In this document: piece by piece, positions 49,608 to 58,968 of the stretch
Position numbering within the stretch: the stretch's first letter is position 1
How the letters are laid out: every line of letters begins with the position of its first letter
Assembly: GCA_963823735.1 (NCBI GenBank)
Contig: CAWGMO010000003.1
Span: forward strand, 558,001-622,000
Direction: 5' to 3'
DNA length: 64,000 nucleotides
Source: Actinoallomurus sp963823735
GTDB taxonomy: Bacteria > Actinomycetota > Actinomycetes > Streptosporangiales > Streptosporangiaceae
The notes under the pieces: generated by a model
Databases searched by the model: none
What the model saw: the letters and a program-made list of their open reading frames with translations, nothing else
What the model was told of the DNA's origin: nothing
Program-made: the position numbers and the translations under genes

Positions 49608-49651
49608 TGACGAAGGGCATCCCTGGTGGATTCACGGGATGCCCTTCGTCA
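49608..49651 (-). terminator. hairpin after the YceI gene
   Basis: A perfect 16-pair inverted repeat (49608-49623 with 49636-49651, twelve-base loop) follows the YceI stop on the minus strand. No long T-run. Confidence 0.7.
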
Positions 49652-49683
49652 CACTGCCGGCGCCGCCGCCGGCATCGCGCAGG

Positions 49684-50232
49684 TCAGACGCGTACGGCCT
49701 GAACCTCAAGCTGGATGTCGACCTTGTCGCCGAGCAGGGCCTTGTCCCCGCCGAGCGGCAGGTTGAAGTCGATGCCGTAGTCCTTGCGGCTGATCTCGGT
49801 CGTCGCGGTGAAGCCGGCGCGCGTGCCGCCCCACGGGTCGGTGCCGACGCCGTTGAACTCGACCGTGAGCGTGACCGGGCGGGTGACGTCCCTGATGGTC
49901 AGGTTGCCGTCGACGAGGTAGTCGCCGCCGTCGAACCGCACGCCCGTGGTCGCGAAGGAGAAGGTCGGGTACTTCTCGATGTCGAGGATCTCGGCGGACC
50001 GGATGTGGTTGTCACGGTCGGCGTGGCGTGTGTCGATCGAGGTGATCTGGATCTCGGCCTGCGCGGACGACGCGGCGATGTCCTCGGCGATCTGGATCGC
50101 GCCGGTGAAGTCGGTGAAGGAACCGCGGACCTTGGTCATGAGGTGGCGGATGACGAACGCGACCTCGGAGTGGGCCGGGTCGATGTTCCACGTACCCGCG
50201 GTGAGGCCGAGGTCGGTGATTGTGGCGGCCAT
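49684..50232 (-). CDS. YceI family lipocalin-like protein
   Basis: A 182-residue YceI protein, an extended lipocalin fold binding polyprenyl-like lipids. TWNIDPAHSEVAFVIRHLMTKVRGSF at the N-terminus, EIQITSIDTRHADRDNHIRSAE and LTIRDVTRPVTLTVEFNG are the family landmarks; there is no signal peptide, as usual for actinobacterial members, so it is cytosolic. ATG 50232 follows AAGGGGAG. The promoter is flanked by two TTGAA-n2-TTCAA sites, suggesting control by a MarR-type repressor not encoded nearby. Confidence 0.94.
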   Translation of the reverse strand: MAATITDLGLTAGTWNIDPAHSEVAFVIRHLMTKVRGSFTDFTGAIQIAEDIAASSAQAEIQITSIDTRHADRDNHIRSAEILDIEKYPTFSFATTGVRFDGGDYLVDGNLTIRDVTRPVTLTVEFNGVGTDPWGGTRAGFTATTEISRKDYGIDFNLPLGGDKALLGDKVDIQLEVQAVRV

Positions 50233-50248
50233 GAGAAGCTCCCCTTGC

Positions 50249-50291
50249 TTGAAAATTCAACAACTAGGCCAGAGCTTAGTTGAAGCTTCAA
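50249..50291 (-). promoter_or_regulatory. YceI promoter with two TTGAA-n2-TTCAA sites
   Basis: TTGAAAATTCAA (50249-50260) and the perfect palindrome TTGAAGCTTCAA (50280-50291) flank a promoter whose -35 TTGAAG is part of the upstream site and whose -10 is TAGTTG. MarR-family proteins often bind such sites. Confidence 0.6.
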
Positions 50292-50326
50292 TCTAAATGC
50301 AAGTGCGGGGCCGCCCGCCCGGGCCG

Positions 50327-51379
50327 TCAGAGAGCGTCGCGGAGGCGGCGGGCGGCGTCCTCGGGGTGGATGTCGTTGACGAACGCGCCCATGGCGGCCT
50401 CCGAACCCGCCAGGTACTTCAGCTTGCCCACCGCGCGGCGGCTGCTGAACAGCTGAAGGTGCAGGTAGCCGAGGTCGCGGTCGGTCGAGACCGGCGCCTG
50501 GTGCCAGGCGGAGACGTACGGCATCGGGACCCCGAGCACCAGGTCGAGGCGGCGCAGCACGTCGACGTAGAGGGGGCCGAAGGCGTCGCGTTCCTCGGTG
50601 GTCAGCGCGGCCAGGTCGGCCACCTTCCGGTGCGGGAACACGTTCACCTCGAACGGCCAGCGGGCGGCCTCGGGGACGAACGCCGTCCACAGGTCGTTGG
50701 CCGCGACGACGCGCACCCCGGCGGCGCGCTCGGCGGCCAGCACGTCGGCGAACAGGTCGCGGCCGGTCCGCTCGCGGTGCTCGCGGGCGACGTCCATCAT
50801 CCGAGCCGTGCGCGGCGTGACGAACGGGTAGGCGTAGATCTGGCCGTGCGGGTGCGCGAGCGTGACGCCGATCTCGGCGCCGCGGTTCTCGAAGCAGAAG
50901 ACCTGTGCGACGTCCGGCAGCGCGGACAGCTCGGCGGTGCGGTCCGCCCACGCCTCGATGACCGTGCGTACCTGGTCGGGCGGCAATGTCGCGAACGACG
51001 CGTCGTGGTCGGAGGAGAAGCAGACCACCTCGCAGCGGCCCGCGCCCGGGATCACGTCGCCCTCGGGCGGGCGGTCGGAGTAGGAGGGGAAGCGGTTCTC
51101 GAAGACGACCACCTCGTAGCCGGAGGCGGGCACCTCGGTCGCACGGCCCGGTGCGGACGGGCACAGCGGGCACTCGTCGCTCGGCGGAAGGTGCGTGCGG
51201 TCCTGGCGGTGCGCGGCGATCGTCACCCACTCGCCGAGCAGCGGGTCGCGGCGCAGCTCCGACGAGGGCGGGGGAGACGGCAGCGTACGCGTGTCGGGCG
51301 CCGACCGGTCCGCGTCGTCGCGCCGGTCGAAGTAGATGATCTCTCTGCCGTCGGCGAGGGTGTGGACGGAGCGTTTCAC
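50327..51379 (-). CDS. galT: galactose-1-phosphate uridylyltransferase
   Basis: A 350-residue Leloir pathway enzyme exchanging UDP between glucose-1-phosphate and galactose-1-phosphate. Zinc cysteines ECPLC (near 70), the GVTLAHPHGQIYAYPF active-site histidine motif, and EVNVFPHRKVADLAAL and SAWHQAP are intact. GTG 51379 overlaps the DeoR gene's stop (GTGA), so both are translated together. GalK and GalE are not in the window; galactose released by the secreted alpha-galactosidase downstream of the divergent promoter would be its likely source. Confidence 0.95.
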   Translation of the reverse strand: MKRSVHTLADGREIIYFDRRDDADRSAPDTRTLPSPPPSSELRRDPLLGEWVTIAAHRQDRTHLPPSDECPLCPSAPGRATEVPASGYEVVVFENRFPSYSDRPPEGDVIPGAGRCEVVCFSSDHDASFATLPPDQVRTVIEAWADRTAELSALPDVAQVFCFENRGAEIGVTLAHPHGQIYAYPFVTPRTARMMDVAREHRERTGRDLFADVLAAERAAGVRVVAANDLWTAFVPEAARWPFEVNVFPHRKVADLAALTTEERDAFGPLYVDVLRRLDLVLGVPMPYVSAWHQAPVSTDRDLGYLHLQLFSSRRAVGKLKYLAGSEAAMGAFVNDIHPEDAARRLRDAL

Positions 51380-52167
51380 GTGCCCGCCTCTACAGCGAGA
51401 TCGACGACGATCAGCTCGCCGACCTCCTCGGACATCGTCGTACGGGCGTCGTCGTCCAGCCCGGAGTCGGTGACGAGGACGTCGGCGTCGCCCAGCGGGG
51501 CGATCGTGCTGAGGCCCACGGTGCCCCATTTCGTGTGGTCGGCCAGGACGATGAGCCTGCGCGCCGCGCCCACCATCGCGCGGTCGGTCTCGGCTTCCAT
51601 CAGGTTCGGGGTGGTGAAGCCGGCGCGGGTGCTGATGCCGTGCACGCCGAGCAGCAGCAGGTCGACGTTGAGCGAGCGGATCGCGTTCACCGCCACCGGC
51701 CCGACGAGGGCGTCGGAGGGGGTGCGGATGCCGCCGGTGAGGACGACGGTCTGGTCGACGCGGCCGGAGCGGTAGAAGACGTCCGCGATCTGGATCGAGT
51801 TGGTGACGACCGTGAGCTCGGGGACGTCGGCCAGGTGGTTGGCGAGGGTCCACGTCGTGGTGCCGGCCGAGATCGCGACGGCGGTGCCGGGCCGTACGAG
51901 CTGGGCGACGCGCCGGGCGATCGCCTCTTTCTCCTGGCGCTGGCGCACCGACTTGGCGGCGAAGCCGGGCTCCTCGGTGGACGCGGCGCCGACCGTCGTG
52001 GCGCCGCCATGCACCTTGGCGAGGAGGCCGCGTTCGGCGAGCACCTCCAGGTCACGGCGGATCGTCATGTCCGACACGCTGAACTCGCGGACGAGGTCGG
52101 CCACGCGTATTCCGCCACGCTGCTGGACCAGGTCGAGAATCGCCTGTTGCCGCTGCTGGGCGAGCAT
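51376..52167 (-). CDS. DeoR family transcriptional regulator
   Basis: A 263-residue DeoR/GlpR-type repressor sensing a sugar phosphate. The DNA-binding motif is RQQAILDLVQQRGGIRVADL, VSDMTIRRDLEVLAERGLL (residues 6-47); the sensor domain has ISAGTTTWTLANHL and the GIRTPSDALVGP phosphosugar loop. GGAGGGACGCG precedes ATG 52167. It is the first gene of a deoR-galT transcript and is divergent from the ABC/alpha-galactosidase operon, so it probably controls both. Possible binding sequences TTGTTGG and TTGTGTTTGG lie at 52260-52277. Confidence 0.93.
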   Translation of the reverse strand: MLAQQRQQAILDLVQQRGGIRVADLVREFSVSDMTIRRDLEVLAERGLLAKVHGGATTVGAASTEEPGFAAKSVRQRQEKEAIARRVAQLVRPGTAVAISAGTTTWTLANHLADVPELTVVTNSIQIADVFYRSGRVDQTVVLTGGIRTPSDALVGPVAVNAIRSLNVDLLLLGVHGISTRAGFTTPNLMEAETDRAMVGAARRLIVLADHTKWGTVGLSTIAPLGDADVLVTDSGLDDDARTTMSEEVGELIVVDLAVEAGT

Positions 52168-52259
52168 CGCGTCCCTCCTCTCGGTCACTGGTCGCCGCGT
52201 GCAGCGTGCCCGTAGATCCGACACATGTCAACAGTATCCACCGGTTATCAAATCGAGCC

Positions 52260-52289
52260 TTGTTGGTTTGTGTTTGGACTGGTACGAAT
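52260..52289 (+). promoter_or_regulatory. promoter of the sugar ABC/galactosidase operon
   Basis: TTGTTG (52260-52265) and TACGAA (52283-52288) are 17 bases apart, 80 bases before the binding-protein start. The -35/spacer repeats TTGTTGG, TTTGTGTTTGG could be DeoR contact sites. Confidence 0.4.
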
Positions 52290-52368
52290 GGCGCACATCG
52301 TCTGGTAACTCATCGGCAACCTCGGGGCAACATCGGGATCAGGTTCATCACCCGGAAGGAAGCAGAGA

Positions 52369-53415
52369 ATGGCCCGGATACGCAGGCCCGGCGGCGCGGT
52401 GACCGCGATCGCGATCGCCGTCGTCCTCAGCCTCACCGCCTGTTCGTCAGGCAAGGAGAGCACCTCCACCGACTCCGGCAAGAAGGTGTCGGGGAAGATC
52501 TCGATCGCCTTCCTGCAGAAACAGGGTGACCAGCAGTACTTCATCGACGAGGCGCAGGGCGCGCAGGCGAAGGCCAAGCAGCTCGGCAACGTCGACGTGA
52601 AGGTCGTCAACCTCGGCAACGACACGAACAAGGCCGTGTCGGAGACCCAGGCGGCGATCGCGCAGAAGGCCAACGGCGTCATCATCGTCCCGCCGGACCC
52701 GGCCGTCGGACCGCAGATCGTGCAGACCACGAGCAGCGCCAAGGTGACGCTGCTCTCCAGCGACGACCAGATCTGCAAGAACGGCACCGACCCGTCCAAG
52801 TGCGCCAAGGACCAGCTCGTGCCCCGCGTCGGCTTCTCCGGCAGCCAGATGGGCACCCAGGTCGGCCAGCGCGCGGCGGAGGAGTTCAAGAAGGCGGGCT
52901 GGAAGCCGGCCGACACCGCGATCATCTCCGCGTGGAAGCAGGACGTGACCGTCTGCACCGACCGCGTCGTCGCCGCGCAGGCGGCCTTCGAGCAGGCCGC
53001 CGCCACCAAGGTGAAGGTCATCAAGGTCGGCACCGACAACACCCCGCCGGACGCCCAGACCAAGACCGCCGCGACCGTGTCGGGCCACCGGTCCGTGAAG
53101 CACTGGATCGTGTGGGGCTGCAACGACGAGAACGTCTCCGGTGCGGTCACCGCCATCCAGAACGCCGGCTACAAGGCCGCCGACATCGACGGTGTCGGCC
53201 TCGGCGCGTACCTGGCCTGCAAGGACTGGGGATCGGGCAAGGCGACCGGCATGCGGGCCGCGCTGTTCATCAACGGCTACGACGTCGGCGGCCTCGCCGT
53301 GCAGACGCTGGTGAACAACCTGCGTGACGGCAAGCCCATGCCGCAGGAGGCGTTCGCCCCCACGAAGATGGTCGACGCCACGAACTGGAAGCAGTCCGGC
53401 GTCAAGTGCACCTGA
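52369..53415 (+). CDS. sugar ABC transporter substrate-binding lipoprotein
   Basis: A 348-residue lipoprotein (lipobox LTACSS, cysteine about residue 25) of the periplasmic binding protein type 1 family for pentoses/hexoses. KISIAFLQKQGDQQYFIDEAQGA, GVIIVPPDPAVGPQIV and HWIVWGCNDENVSGAVTA match arabinose/galactose-type binding proteins. AAGGAAG precedes ATG 52369. It starts an operon whose later genes encode the ATPase and permease; the alpha-galactosidase gene is placed between them. The ligand is likely a galactose-containing or glucose-containing sugar. Confidence 0.93.
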   Translation: MARIRRPGGAVTAIAIAVVLSLTACSSGKESTSTDSGKKVSGKISIAFLQKQGDQQYFIDEAQGAQAKAKQLGNVDVKVVNLGNDTNKAVSETQAAIAQKANGVIIVPPDPAVGPQIVQTTSSAKVTLLSSDDQICKNGTDPSKCAKDQLVPRVGFSGSQMGTQVGQRAAEEFKKAGWKPADTAIISAWKQDVTVCTDRVVAAQAAFEQAAATKVKVIKVGTDNTPPDAQTKTAATVSGHRSVKHWIVWGCNDENVSGAVTAIQNAGYKAADIDGVGLGAYLACKDWGSGKATGMRAALFINGYDVGGLAVQTLVNNLRDGKPMPQEAFAPTKMVDATNWKQSGVKCT

Positions 53416-53529
53416 TGTGACCCGGTGCCGACCGGCGGGCTCCGCTGCCCGCCGGTCGGCCTCACGGGACGGGCGACCGCCATCGCCGGCGTCCCGCTGT
53501 GCGCGTTCCCCACCCCAGAGGAGACCCCG

Positions 53530-55536
53530 ATGCGCACCGTACGTTCCCTGGCCTCGGCCGTCGCCGCCCTCGCGATGACCGTCGCCGGCGCCGCGACCCT
53601 CACGCTCGCCTCGGCGCCGCCCGCCGCGGCCCTCGACAACGGCCTGGCCCTGACCCCGCAGATGGGCTTCAACAACTGGAACGCGACGCACTGCGGCGCG
53701 GACTTCAACGAGGACATGGTCAAGGGCATCGCCGACCTGTTCGTGTCCTCCGGCCTGAAGGACGCCGGCTACCAGTACGTCAACCTCGACGACTGCTGGG
53801 CCGAGCAGAACCGCGACGCGAACGGCGACTACGTGCCGAACGCCACCCGGTTCCCCCACGGCATCAAGGCGCTCGCCGACTACGTGCACTCCAAGGGCCT
53901 GAAGTTCGGCCTGTACACGAGCGCCGGCACCCTGACCTGCGCGCAGACGATGCCCGGCTCGCTCGGACACGAGCGGCAGGACGCCCGGCTGTGGGCGTCG
54001 TGGGGCGTCGACTACCTCAAGTACGACAACTGCAACAACCAGGGCGTCGACGCGAAGAAGCGCTACACCGACATGCGCGACGCGCTCCTGGCCACCGGCC
54101 GCCCCATCCTGTTCTCGATGTGCGAGTGGGGCGAGAACAAGCCCTGGACCTGGGCGAAGGACGTCGGCAACTCCTGGCGTACGACGGGTGACATCTCCGA
54201 CGGCTACGACTCGATGCTGTCGATCGTCCACCAGAACATGGCGCTGGCGCAGTACGCGGGCCCCGGCCACTGGAACGACCCCGACATGCTGGAGGTCGGC
54301 AACGGCGGCATGAGCGACACCGAGTACCGGTCGCACTTCAGCCTCTGGTCCGAGATGGCCGCGCCGCTGCTCATCGGCTCGGACCTGCGCAAGGCCTCGG
54401 CCGCGACCATGAAGATCCTCACCAACAAAGAGGTCATCGCCGTCGACCAGGACGAGCTCGGGGTGCAGGGCGCGCCGATCAGCACCGACGGCGGGCGTGA
54501 CGTCTTCGTGAAGCCGCTGTCCGGCGGCGACCGCGCGGTCGCGCTGTTCAACGAGTCCGACGCGCCGCAGCGGATCAGCACGACGGCCACGGCGGCGGGC
54601 CTGCCCGCCTCCACCGGCTACACGCTGCGCGACCTGTGGGCGCACACGACGTCCGAGACCGCGGGCACGATCGCCGCGACGGTCCCGGCGCACGGCACGG
54701 TCATGGTGCGGGTGGCGCCGAGCCGGAAGTGGCCCGCCTACCCGCCCGCGGTGGACGCCGGGGTCGACCTCCCGGTCGCCTACCCGGGCGCGCTGCCCAT
54801 CGTCCAGCCGGGCACCCCGGCGGACCTCACCACTCCGGTCACCAACTCCGGGCGGCTCCCGGCGATCCGGGTGAAGGACACCCTGACCGCGCCGGACGGC
54901 TGGACCGTGAAGGCGACCTCGCCGCGGAGCACGCCGATCCTCGGCACGGACCGCTCGCTGCGGACCTCGTGGACCGTGGAGGCGCCCGCCGGCGCGAAGC
55001 CCGGGACGTACGACCTGACGGTGAAGGCGACCTTCCTGGGAGGCAGCGCGACCTCGACCGTGCAGGTCTCGGTGCTGAAGCTGACCGCCCCGCCGTCCGG
55101 CACGTCGTACCTGAGCGACCTGTCCTGGCTGCGCGCGACGAACGGGTACGGGCCGGTGGAGAAGGACACGAGCAACGGTGAGTCCGACGCCGGCGACGGC
55201 CACCCGATCACCATCGGCGGCACCGTCTACAAGAAGGGGCTCGGCGCCCACGCGCCGGGTTCGATCGAGTACTACGCGGCCGGAAAGTGCACGTCGGTGT
55301 CCACGGACGTCGGCGTGGACGACGAGAAGACGGCCAAGGGCACGGTGACGTTCGAGATCTGGGCCGACGGGAAGAAGGTCGCCGACAGCGGCCTGCTCAC
55401 GACGGACGATCCGGCGAAGCACCTGACCGCCGATGTCGGCGGGGCGTCGTTCGTCCGCCTCATCGCCACCGACGGCGGCGACGGGAACGACAGCGACCAC
55501 GCGGACTGGGCGGACGCCCAGATCAGCTGCACCTGA
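53530..55536 (+). CDS. secreted alpha-galactosidase, GH27, with NEW3 and NPCBM domains
   Basis: A 668-residue extracellular enzyme. A signal peptide (about residues 1-35, ending AAA) is followed by a GH27 catalytic barrel: LTPQMGFNNWNATHC, YVNLDDCW, the nucleophile in YLKYDNC (Asp166) and the acid/base region RTTGDISDGYDSM. Then a beta-sandwich, a NEW3-like domain (about 430-520) and a C-terminal NPCBM domain (YLSDLSWLRATNGYGPVEKD to the end). It should release galactose from raffinose-type or galactomannan-type substrates outside the cell. GAGGAGA precedes ATG 53530. Its position inside the ABC operon couples hydrolysis to uptake. Confidence 0.95.
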   Translation: MRTVRSLASAVAALAMTVAGAATLTLASAPPAAALDNGLALTPQMGFNNWNATHCGADFNEDMVKGIADLFVSSGLKDAGYQYVNLDDCWAEQNRDANGDYVPNATRFPHGIKALADYVHSKGLKFGLYTSAGTLTCAQTMPGSLGHERQDARLWASWGVDYLKYDNCNNQGVDAKKRYTDMRDALLATGRPILFSMCEWGENKPWTWAKDVGNSWRTTGDISDGYDSMLSIVHQNMALAQYAGPGHWNDPDMLEVGNGGMSDTEYRSHFSLWSEMAAPLLIGSDLRKASAATMKILTNKEVIAVDQDELGVQGAPISTDGGRDVFVKPLSGGDRAVALFNESDAPQRISTTATAAGLPASTGYTLRDLWAHTTSETAGTIAATVPAHGTVMVRVAPSRKWPAYPPAVDAGVDLPVAYPGALPIVQPGTPADLTTPVTNSGRLPAIRVKDTLTAPDGWTVKATSPRSTPILGTDRSLRTSWTVEAPAGAKPGTYDLTVKATFLGGSATSTVQVSVLKLTAPPSGTSYLSDLSWLRATNGYGPVEKDTSNGESDAGDGHPITIGGTVYKKGLGAHAPGSIEYYAAGKCTSVSTDVGVDDEKTAKGTVTFEIWADGKKVADSGLLTTDDPAKHLTADVGGASFVRLIATDGGDGNDSDHADWADAQISCT

Positions 55537-55591
55537 CCGAGCGCGGGGCGGCCCACCGGCCGCCCCGCCCAGACCCCTCTCGAGGTGGGCG

Positions 55592-57136
55592 ATGCCCGAA
55601 CGAAGCGAGGAAACCCAGCTCAGTGCCGTGGGCATCTCCAAACGGTTCGCCGGCGTACGTGCCCTGAACGACGTCACGCTGGACTTCCCGAGCGGAAGCG
55701 TGACGGCGCTCATGGGCGAGAACGGCGCCGGCAAGTCCACCCTCATCAAGATCATTAATGGTGACTACCTGCCCGACGAGGGCAGCGTCACGCTCGCCGG
55801 CAGTCCGCTGCGCCTGCACTCACCCGCCGACGCGCGGCAGGCCGGCATCCGGGTCATCCCGCAGGAACCGGAGATCGTGCCGCACGTCTCGGTGGCCGAG
55901 AACGTCTACCTCGGCGCGCTGCCCCGCAAGGCCGGGCGCGGTCTCGACCGCGCCGCGCTGCGCCGGCGGGTACGCGCCGACCTGGAGCGGCTCGGCTTCG
56001 AACGCGTGCTGAACCCCGACACGCTCGGCTCCCGGCTCACCCCCGCGCAGCGCCAGCTCGTCGAGATCCTGCGCGCGCTCACCACGGACGCGAAGGTGAT
56101 CGCGTTCGACGAGCCGACCTCCTCGCTGTCCGAGAACGAGGTCGAGGCGCTGTTCACCCTGATCCGGCGGCTCCGCGAGGACGGCCTCGCGGTCATCTAC
56201 GTCTCCCACCGGATGCAGGAGATCTTCCGCCTCGCCGACCGCATCGCGGTGCTGCGCGACGGCGGCCTCGTCGGCGTGCGCGACGCGGCCGACACCGACG
56301 AGAACGAGATCGTGCGGATGATGGTCGGCCGTGACCTGTCGGCCATGTTCGCCCGCGAGCACTCCGCGACCGAGGACGTCGTGCTGGAGGTCGACTCCGT
56401 CACGACCGACGACGTCACCGACATCAGCCTGACGGTCAGCGCGGGCGAGGTCGTGGCGCTGGCGGGGCTCGTCGGCGCGGGCCGCTCGGAGCTGGCCGGC
56501 GCGCTGGTCGGCGACCTGCCGATCCGCTCGGGGCAGGTGCGCGTGGCGGGCCGCCGCGTACGCCTGCGGCAGCCGCGCGACGCGGTGAAGGCCGGCATGG
56601 GGTACGCCCCCGAGGAGCGCAAGGCGCAGGCCCTGCTCCTCGAACGCTCCGTGCGCGACAACATCTCCCTGGTCGTCCTGGACCGGCTGCGCAGGTTCCG
56701 CTTCATACGGCGCGGCGAGGAGCAGCGCCTGACGAAGGAGTACGTCGACCGGCTCAACGTGCGCACGCCGAGCATCGAGCACGAGGTGCGCAAGCTGTCC
56801 GGCGGCAACCAGCAGAAGGTCGTCCTCGCGCGCTGGCTGGCGCGAAAACCGAAGGTGCTCATCCTCGACGAGCCCACGCGCGGCATCGACGTCGGCGCCA
56901 AGGCCGAGATCTACCACCTCATCGACGACCTGGCGCGGTCCGGCGTCGCCGTGCTGGTCATCTCCTCCGAGCTCCCCGAGGTGCTCGGCCTGGCCGACCG
57001 CATCATCGTCATGCAGAACGGCCGGGTCACCGGCGAGCTCTCGCGCGACGCCGCCACCGAGGAGGCCCTCCTCGAACTCGCCATGGCCGAGGATCTCACC
57101 ACGGTCGTCTCGGAAGGATCGGAAGGTACAGCATGA
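55592..57136 (+). CDS. sugar ABC transporter ATP-binding protein (RbsA/AraG/MglA type)
   Basis: A 514-residue protein with two fused ABC ATPase domains. First half: GENGAGKSTLIKII (Walker A), the signature replaced by LTPAQRQLVEI, and VIAFDEPTSSL. Second half: degenerate Walker A (GLVGAGRSELAGAL), LSGGNQQKVVLARWL and VLILDEPTRGID. This is the monosaccharide importer class. ATG 55592 follows CGAGGTGGGCG. The permease start overlaps its stop (ATGA). Only one permease gene follows, as expected for homodimeric permeases of this class. Confidence 0.95.
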   Translation: MPERSEETQLSAVGISKRFAGVRALNDVTLDFPSGSVTALMGENGAGKSTLIKIINGDYLPDEGSVTLAGSPLRLHSPADARQAGIRVIPQEPEIVPHVSVAENVYLGALPRKAGRGLDRAALRRRVRADLERLGFERVLNPDTLGSRLTPAQRQLVEILRALTTDAKVIAFDEPTSSLSENEVEALFTLIRRLREDGLAVIYVSHRMQEIFRLADRIAVLRDGGLVGVRDAADTDENEIVRMMVGRDLSAMFAREHSATEDVVLEVDSVTTDDVTDISLTVSAGEVVALAGLVGAGRSELAGALVGDLPIRSGQVRVAGRRVRLRQPRDAVKAGMGYAPEERKAQALLLERSVRDNISLVVLDRLRRFRFIRRGEEQRLTKEYVDRLNVRTPSIEHEVRKLSGGNQQKVVLARWLARKPKVLILDEPTRGIDVGAKAEIYHLIDDLARSGVAVLVISSELPEVLGLADRIIVMQNGRVTGELSRDAATEEALLELAMAEDLTTVVSEGSEGTA

Positions 57137-58161
57137 CTCCGACAACGACGACCCGAGAGCCCGCCGAAGCACCGCCGAAAGAGGCGGCGCCGCGCCGGGT
57201 CATGACCGCGATCGGCCCGCAGAACCTCAGCCTCATCCTCGCGCTGATCGTGGTGGTCGCGGTCTTCAGCTGGCTGAACTCCGGCTACCTGTCCTGGTCG
57301 AACATGCAGGTGATCGGCGAGGCCGTGACCGTCGCCGGTCTGCTGGCGGTCGTGCAGACCGTCGTCATCATCTGCGGGGCGCTGGACATCTCTGTCGGCT
57401 CGCAGACGGGCGTCGCCTCGGTCATCTCCGCGATGGCGTTCATGTCGACGGGCCACGACCCGTACCTCGGCATCCTCGCCGCCATCGGCGTCGGCATCGT
57501 GGCGGGTGTCCTCAACGGCCTGGTCATCGTGTACGGCCGCGTCAACCCGGTCATCGCGACCCTGGCGACGCTCGCCGCGTACAAGGGCGTCGCGCAGCTG
57601 ATCTCCGGTGGCCGCGCGCAGGGCTTCGTGCTCGGCGACGACCTGTTCATCTTCGTCGCCCGTGGCAAGATCGCGGGCCTGCCGGTGCAGGTGTGGATCC
57701 TGGCCGTGATCGCGATCCTCGTCCACCTGATGCTGAAGTACACCGACATCGGGCGGAACATCTATGCGATCGGCGGCAACGACACCGCCGCCCGCCTCGC
57801 CGGCATCAACATCAACAAGTACCTGGTGGCGGTCTACGCCCTCGCGGGCGTCATCGCCGCCTTCGCCGGCATCATCCTGACCGCGCGTACCGGCTCCGGC
57901 CAGCCCACCAGCGGCAGCGAGGGCCTGGAGCTCCAGTCGATCACGGCGGCGGCCCTGGGCGGCTGCGCGCTGAAGGGCGGCAAGGGCGGCGTAGGCGGCA
58001 CGCTGCTCGCCGTCGTGCTCCTCGGCGCGCTCAACAACGGCCTCAACGTCGTCGGCGTGAACACCTTCTGGCAGAACGTCGCGCAGGGCGCGCTCCTCGT
58101 CGTCGCGGTGATCATCCAGCAGCGCCGCAGCGGTGAGCGTGCGGTCGGGCTGCCGACCTGA
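57133..58161 (+). CDS. sugar ABC transporter permease (RbsC/AraH/MglC type)
   Basis: A 342-residue inner membrane protein with about eight to ten hydrophobic segments. GALDISVGSQTGVASVISAM and the cytoplasmic loop GGNDTAARLAGININKYL (EAA-equivalent) are typical, as is GCALKGGKGGVGGTLLAVVLLGALNNGLNV near the end. ATG 57133 overlaps the ATPase stop. It completes the importer with the binding protein at 52369 and the ATPase at 55592. Confidence 0.95.
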   Translation: MTPTTTTREPAEAPPKEAAPRRVMTAIGPQNLSLILALIVVVAVFSWLNSGYLSWSNMQVIGEAVTVAGLLAVVQTVVIICGALDISVGSQTGVASVISAMAFMSTGHDPYLGILAAIGVGIVAGVLNGLVIVYGRVNPVIATLATLAAYKGVAQLISGGRAQGFVLGDDLFIFVARGKIAGLPVQVWILAVIAILVHLMLKYTDIGRNIYAIGGNDTAARLAGININKYLVAVYALAGVIAAFAGIILTARTGSGQPTSGSEGLELQSITAAALGGCALKGGKGGVGGTLLAVVLLGALNNGLNVVGVNTFWQNVAQGALLVVAVIIQQRRSGERAVGLPT

Positions 58162-58251
58162 CCGAGGGTGATCATGATCATTACGGGTAGGTCGCATAAC
58201 GCGTCCTGATCGGGATAGGCCTGTGTCCGTCAGCGATGCCGGGGAGGGCAC

Positions 58252-58968
58252 ATGCTGGGACTACCGGACGCCGTGACGGCGTGCCTGTTCGACATGGACG
58301 GGGTGCTGACCCGCACCGCCAAGGTCCACGCCGCCGCGTGGAAGCAGATGTTCGACGAGTTCCTGCGCGAGCGCGACGGCGACTCCTTCACGCCCTTCGA
58401 CCCCGTCGACGACTACGACGAGTACGTCGACGGGAAGAAGCGCGAGGACGGCACCCGGTCGTTCCTGGAGTCGCGGGGGATCACCCTTCCCGAGAGATCC
58501 TCCGGCGGCGAGCCGTCCATCGAGAGCCTTGGCTCCCGCAAGAACGACCTCGTGCAGGACGTGATCCGCCGGGACGGCGTCGAGGTCTATGACGGGTCGG
58601 TGCGGTACGTCCGCGCGGCGCGCGACGCCGGGCTGCGCACCGCCGTCGTCTCCTCCAGCGCCAACACCGAGGAGGTCCTGGAGGCCGCCGGCATCGCGGA
58701 CCTGTTCGACGCGCGCGTCGACGGCCGTACGGCCAAGGAGCGCGGCCTCGCCGGGAAACCGGCGCCCGACATGTTCCTGGCGGGCGCCGAGGCGCTCGGC
58801 GAGCCGCCGTCGACGGCCGCCGTGTTCGAGGACGCCCTCGCCGGAGTGCAGGCGGGCCGCGCGGGTGGCTTCGCCCAGGTGGTCGGCGTCGACCGGGTCG
58901 GCCAGGCCGAGGCCCTGAAGAAGCACGGAGCGGACATCGTCGTCAAGGATCTGGAGGAGCTGCTGTGA
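58252..58968 (+). CDS. beta-phosphoglucomutase-like HAD hydrolase
   Basis: A 238-residue HAD-superfamily protein. The nucleophile motif is FDMDGVLTRT (Asp14), with VSSSANTEEVLEAAGI as motif II, the lysine in LAGKPAPDMFLAGAEALG, and VFEDALAGVQAGRAGGF as the acidic motif. This matches beta-phosphoglucomutases and, with an adjacent GH65 phosphorylase overlapping its stop (GTGA), the function is very likely conversion of beta-glucose-1-phosphate to glucose-6-phosphate. GGGAGG precedes ATG 58252. Confidence 0.93.
   Translation: MLGLPDAVTACLFDMDGVLTRTAKVHAAAWKQMFDEFLRERDGDSFTPFDPVDDYDEYVDGKKREDGTRSFLESRGITLPERSSGGEPSIESLGSRKNDLVQDVIRRDGVEVYDGSVRYVRAARDAGLRTAVVSSSANTEEVLEAAGIADLFDARVDGRTAKERGLAGKPAPDMFLAGAEALGEPPSTAAVFEDALAGVQAGRAGGFAQVVGVDRVGQAEALKKHGADIVVKDLEELL

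Noticed and set aside
52447..55755. An 1,102-residue open frame on the minus strand
   Set aside because: It lies opposite the binding-protein and alpha-galactosidase genes, has Gly/Arg/Val-rich low-complexity sequence and no motif. It is an antisense shadow caused by high GC3.
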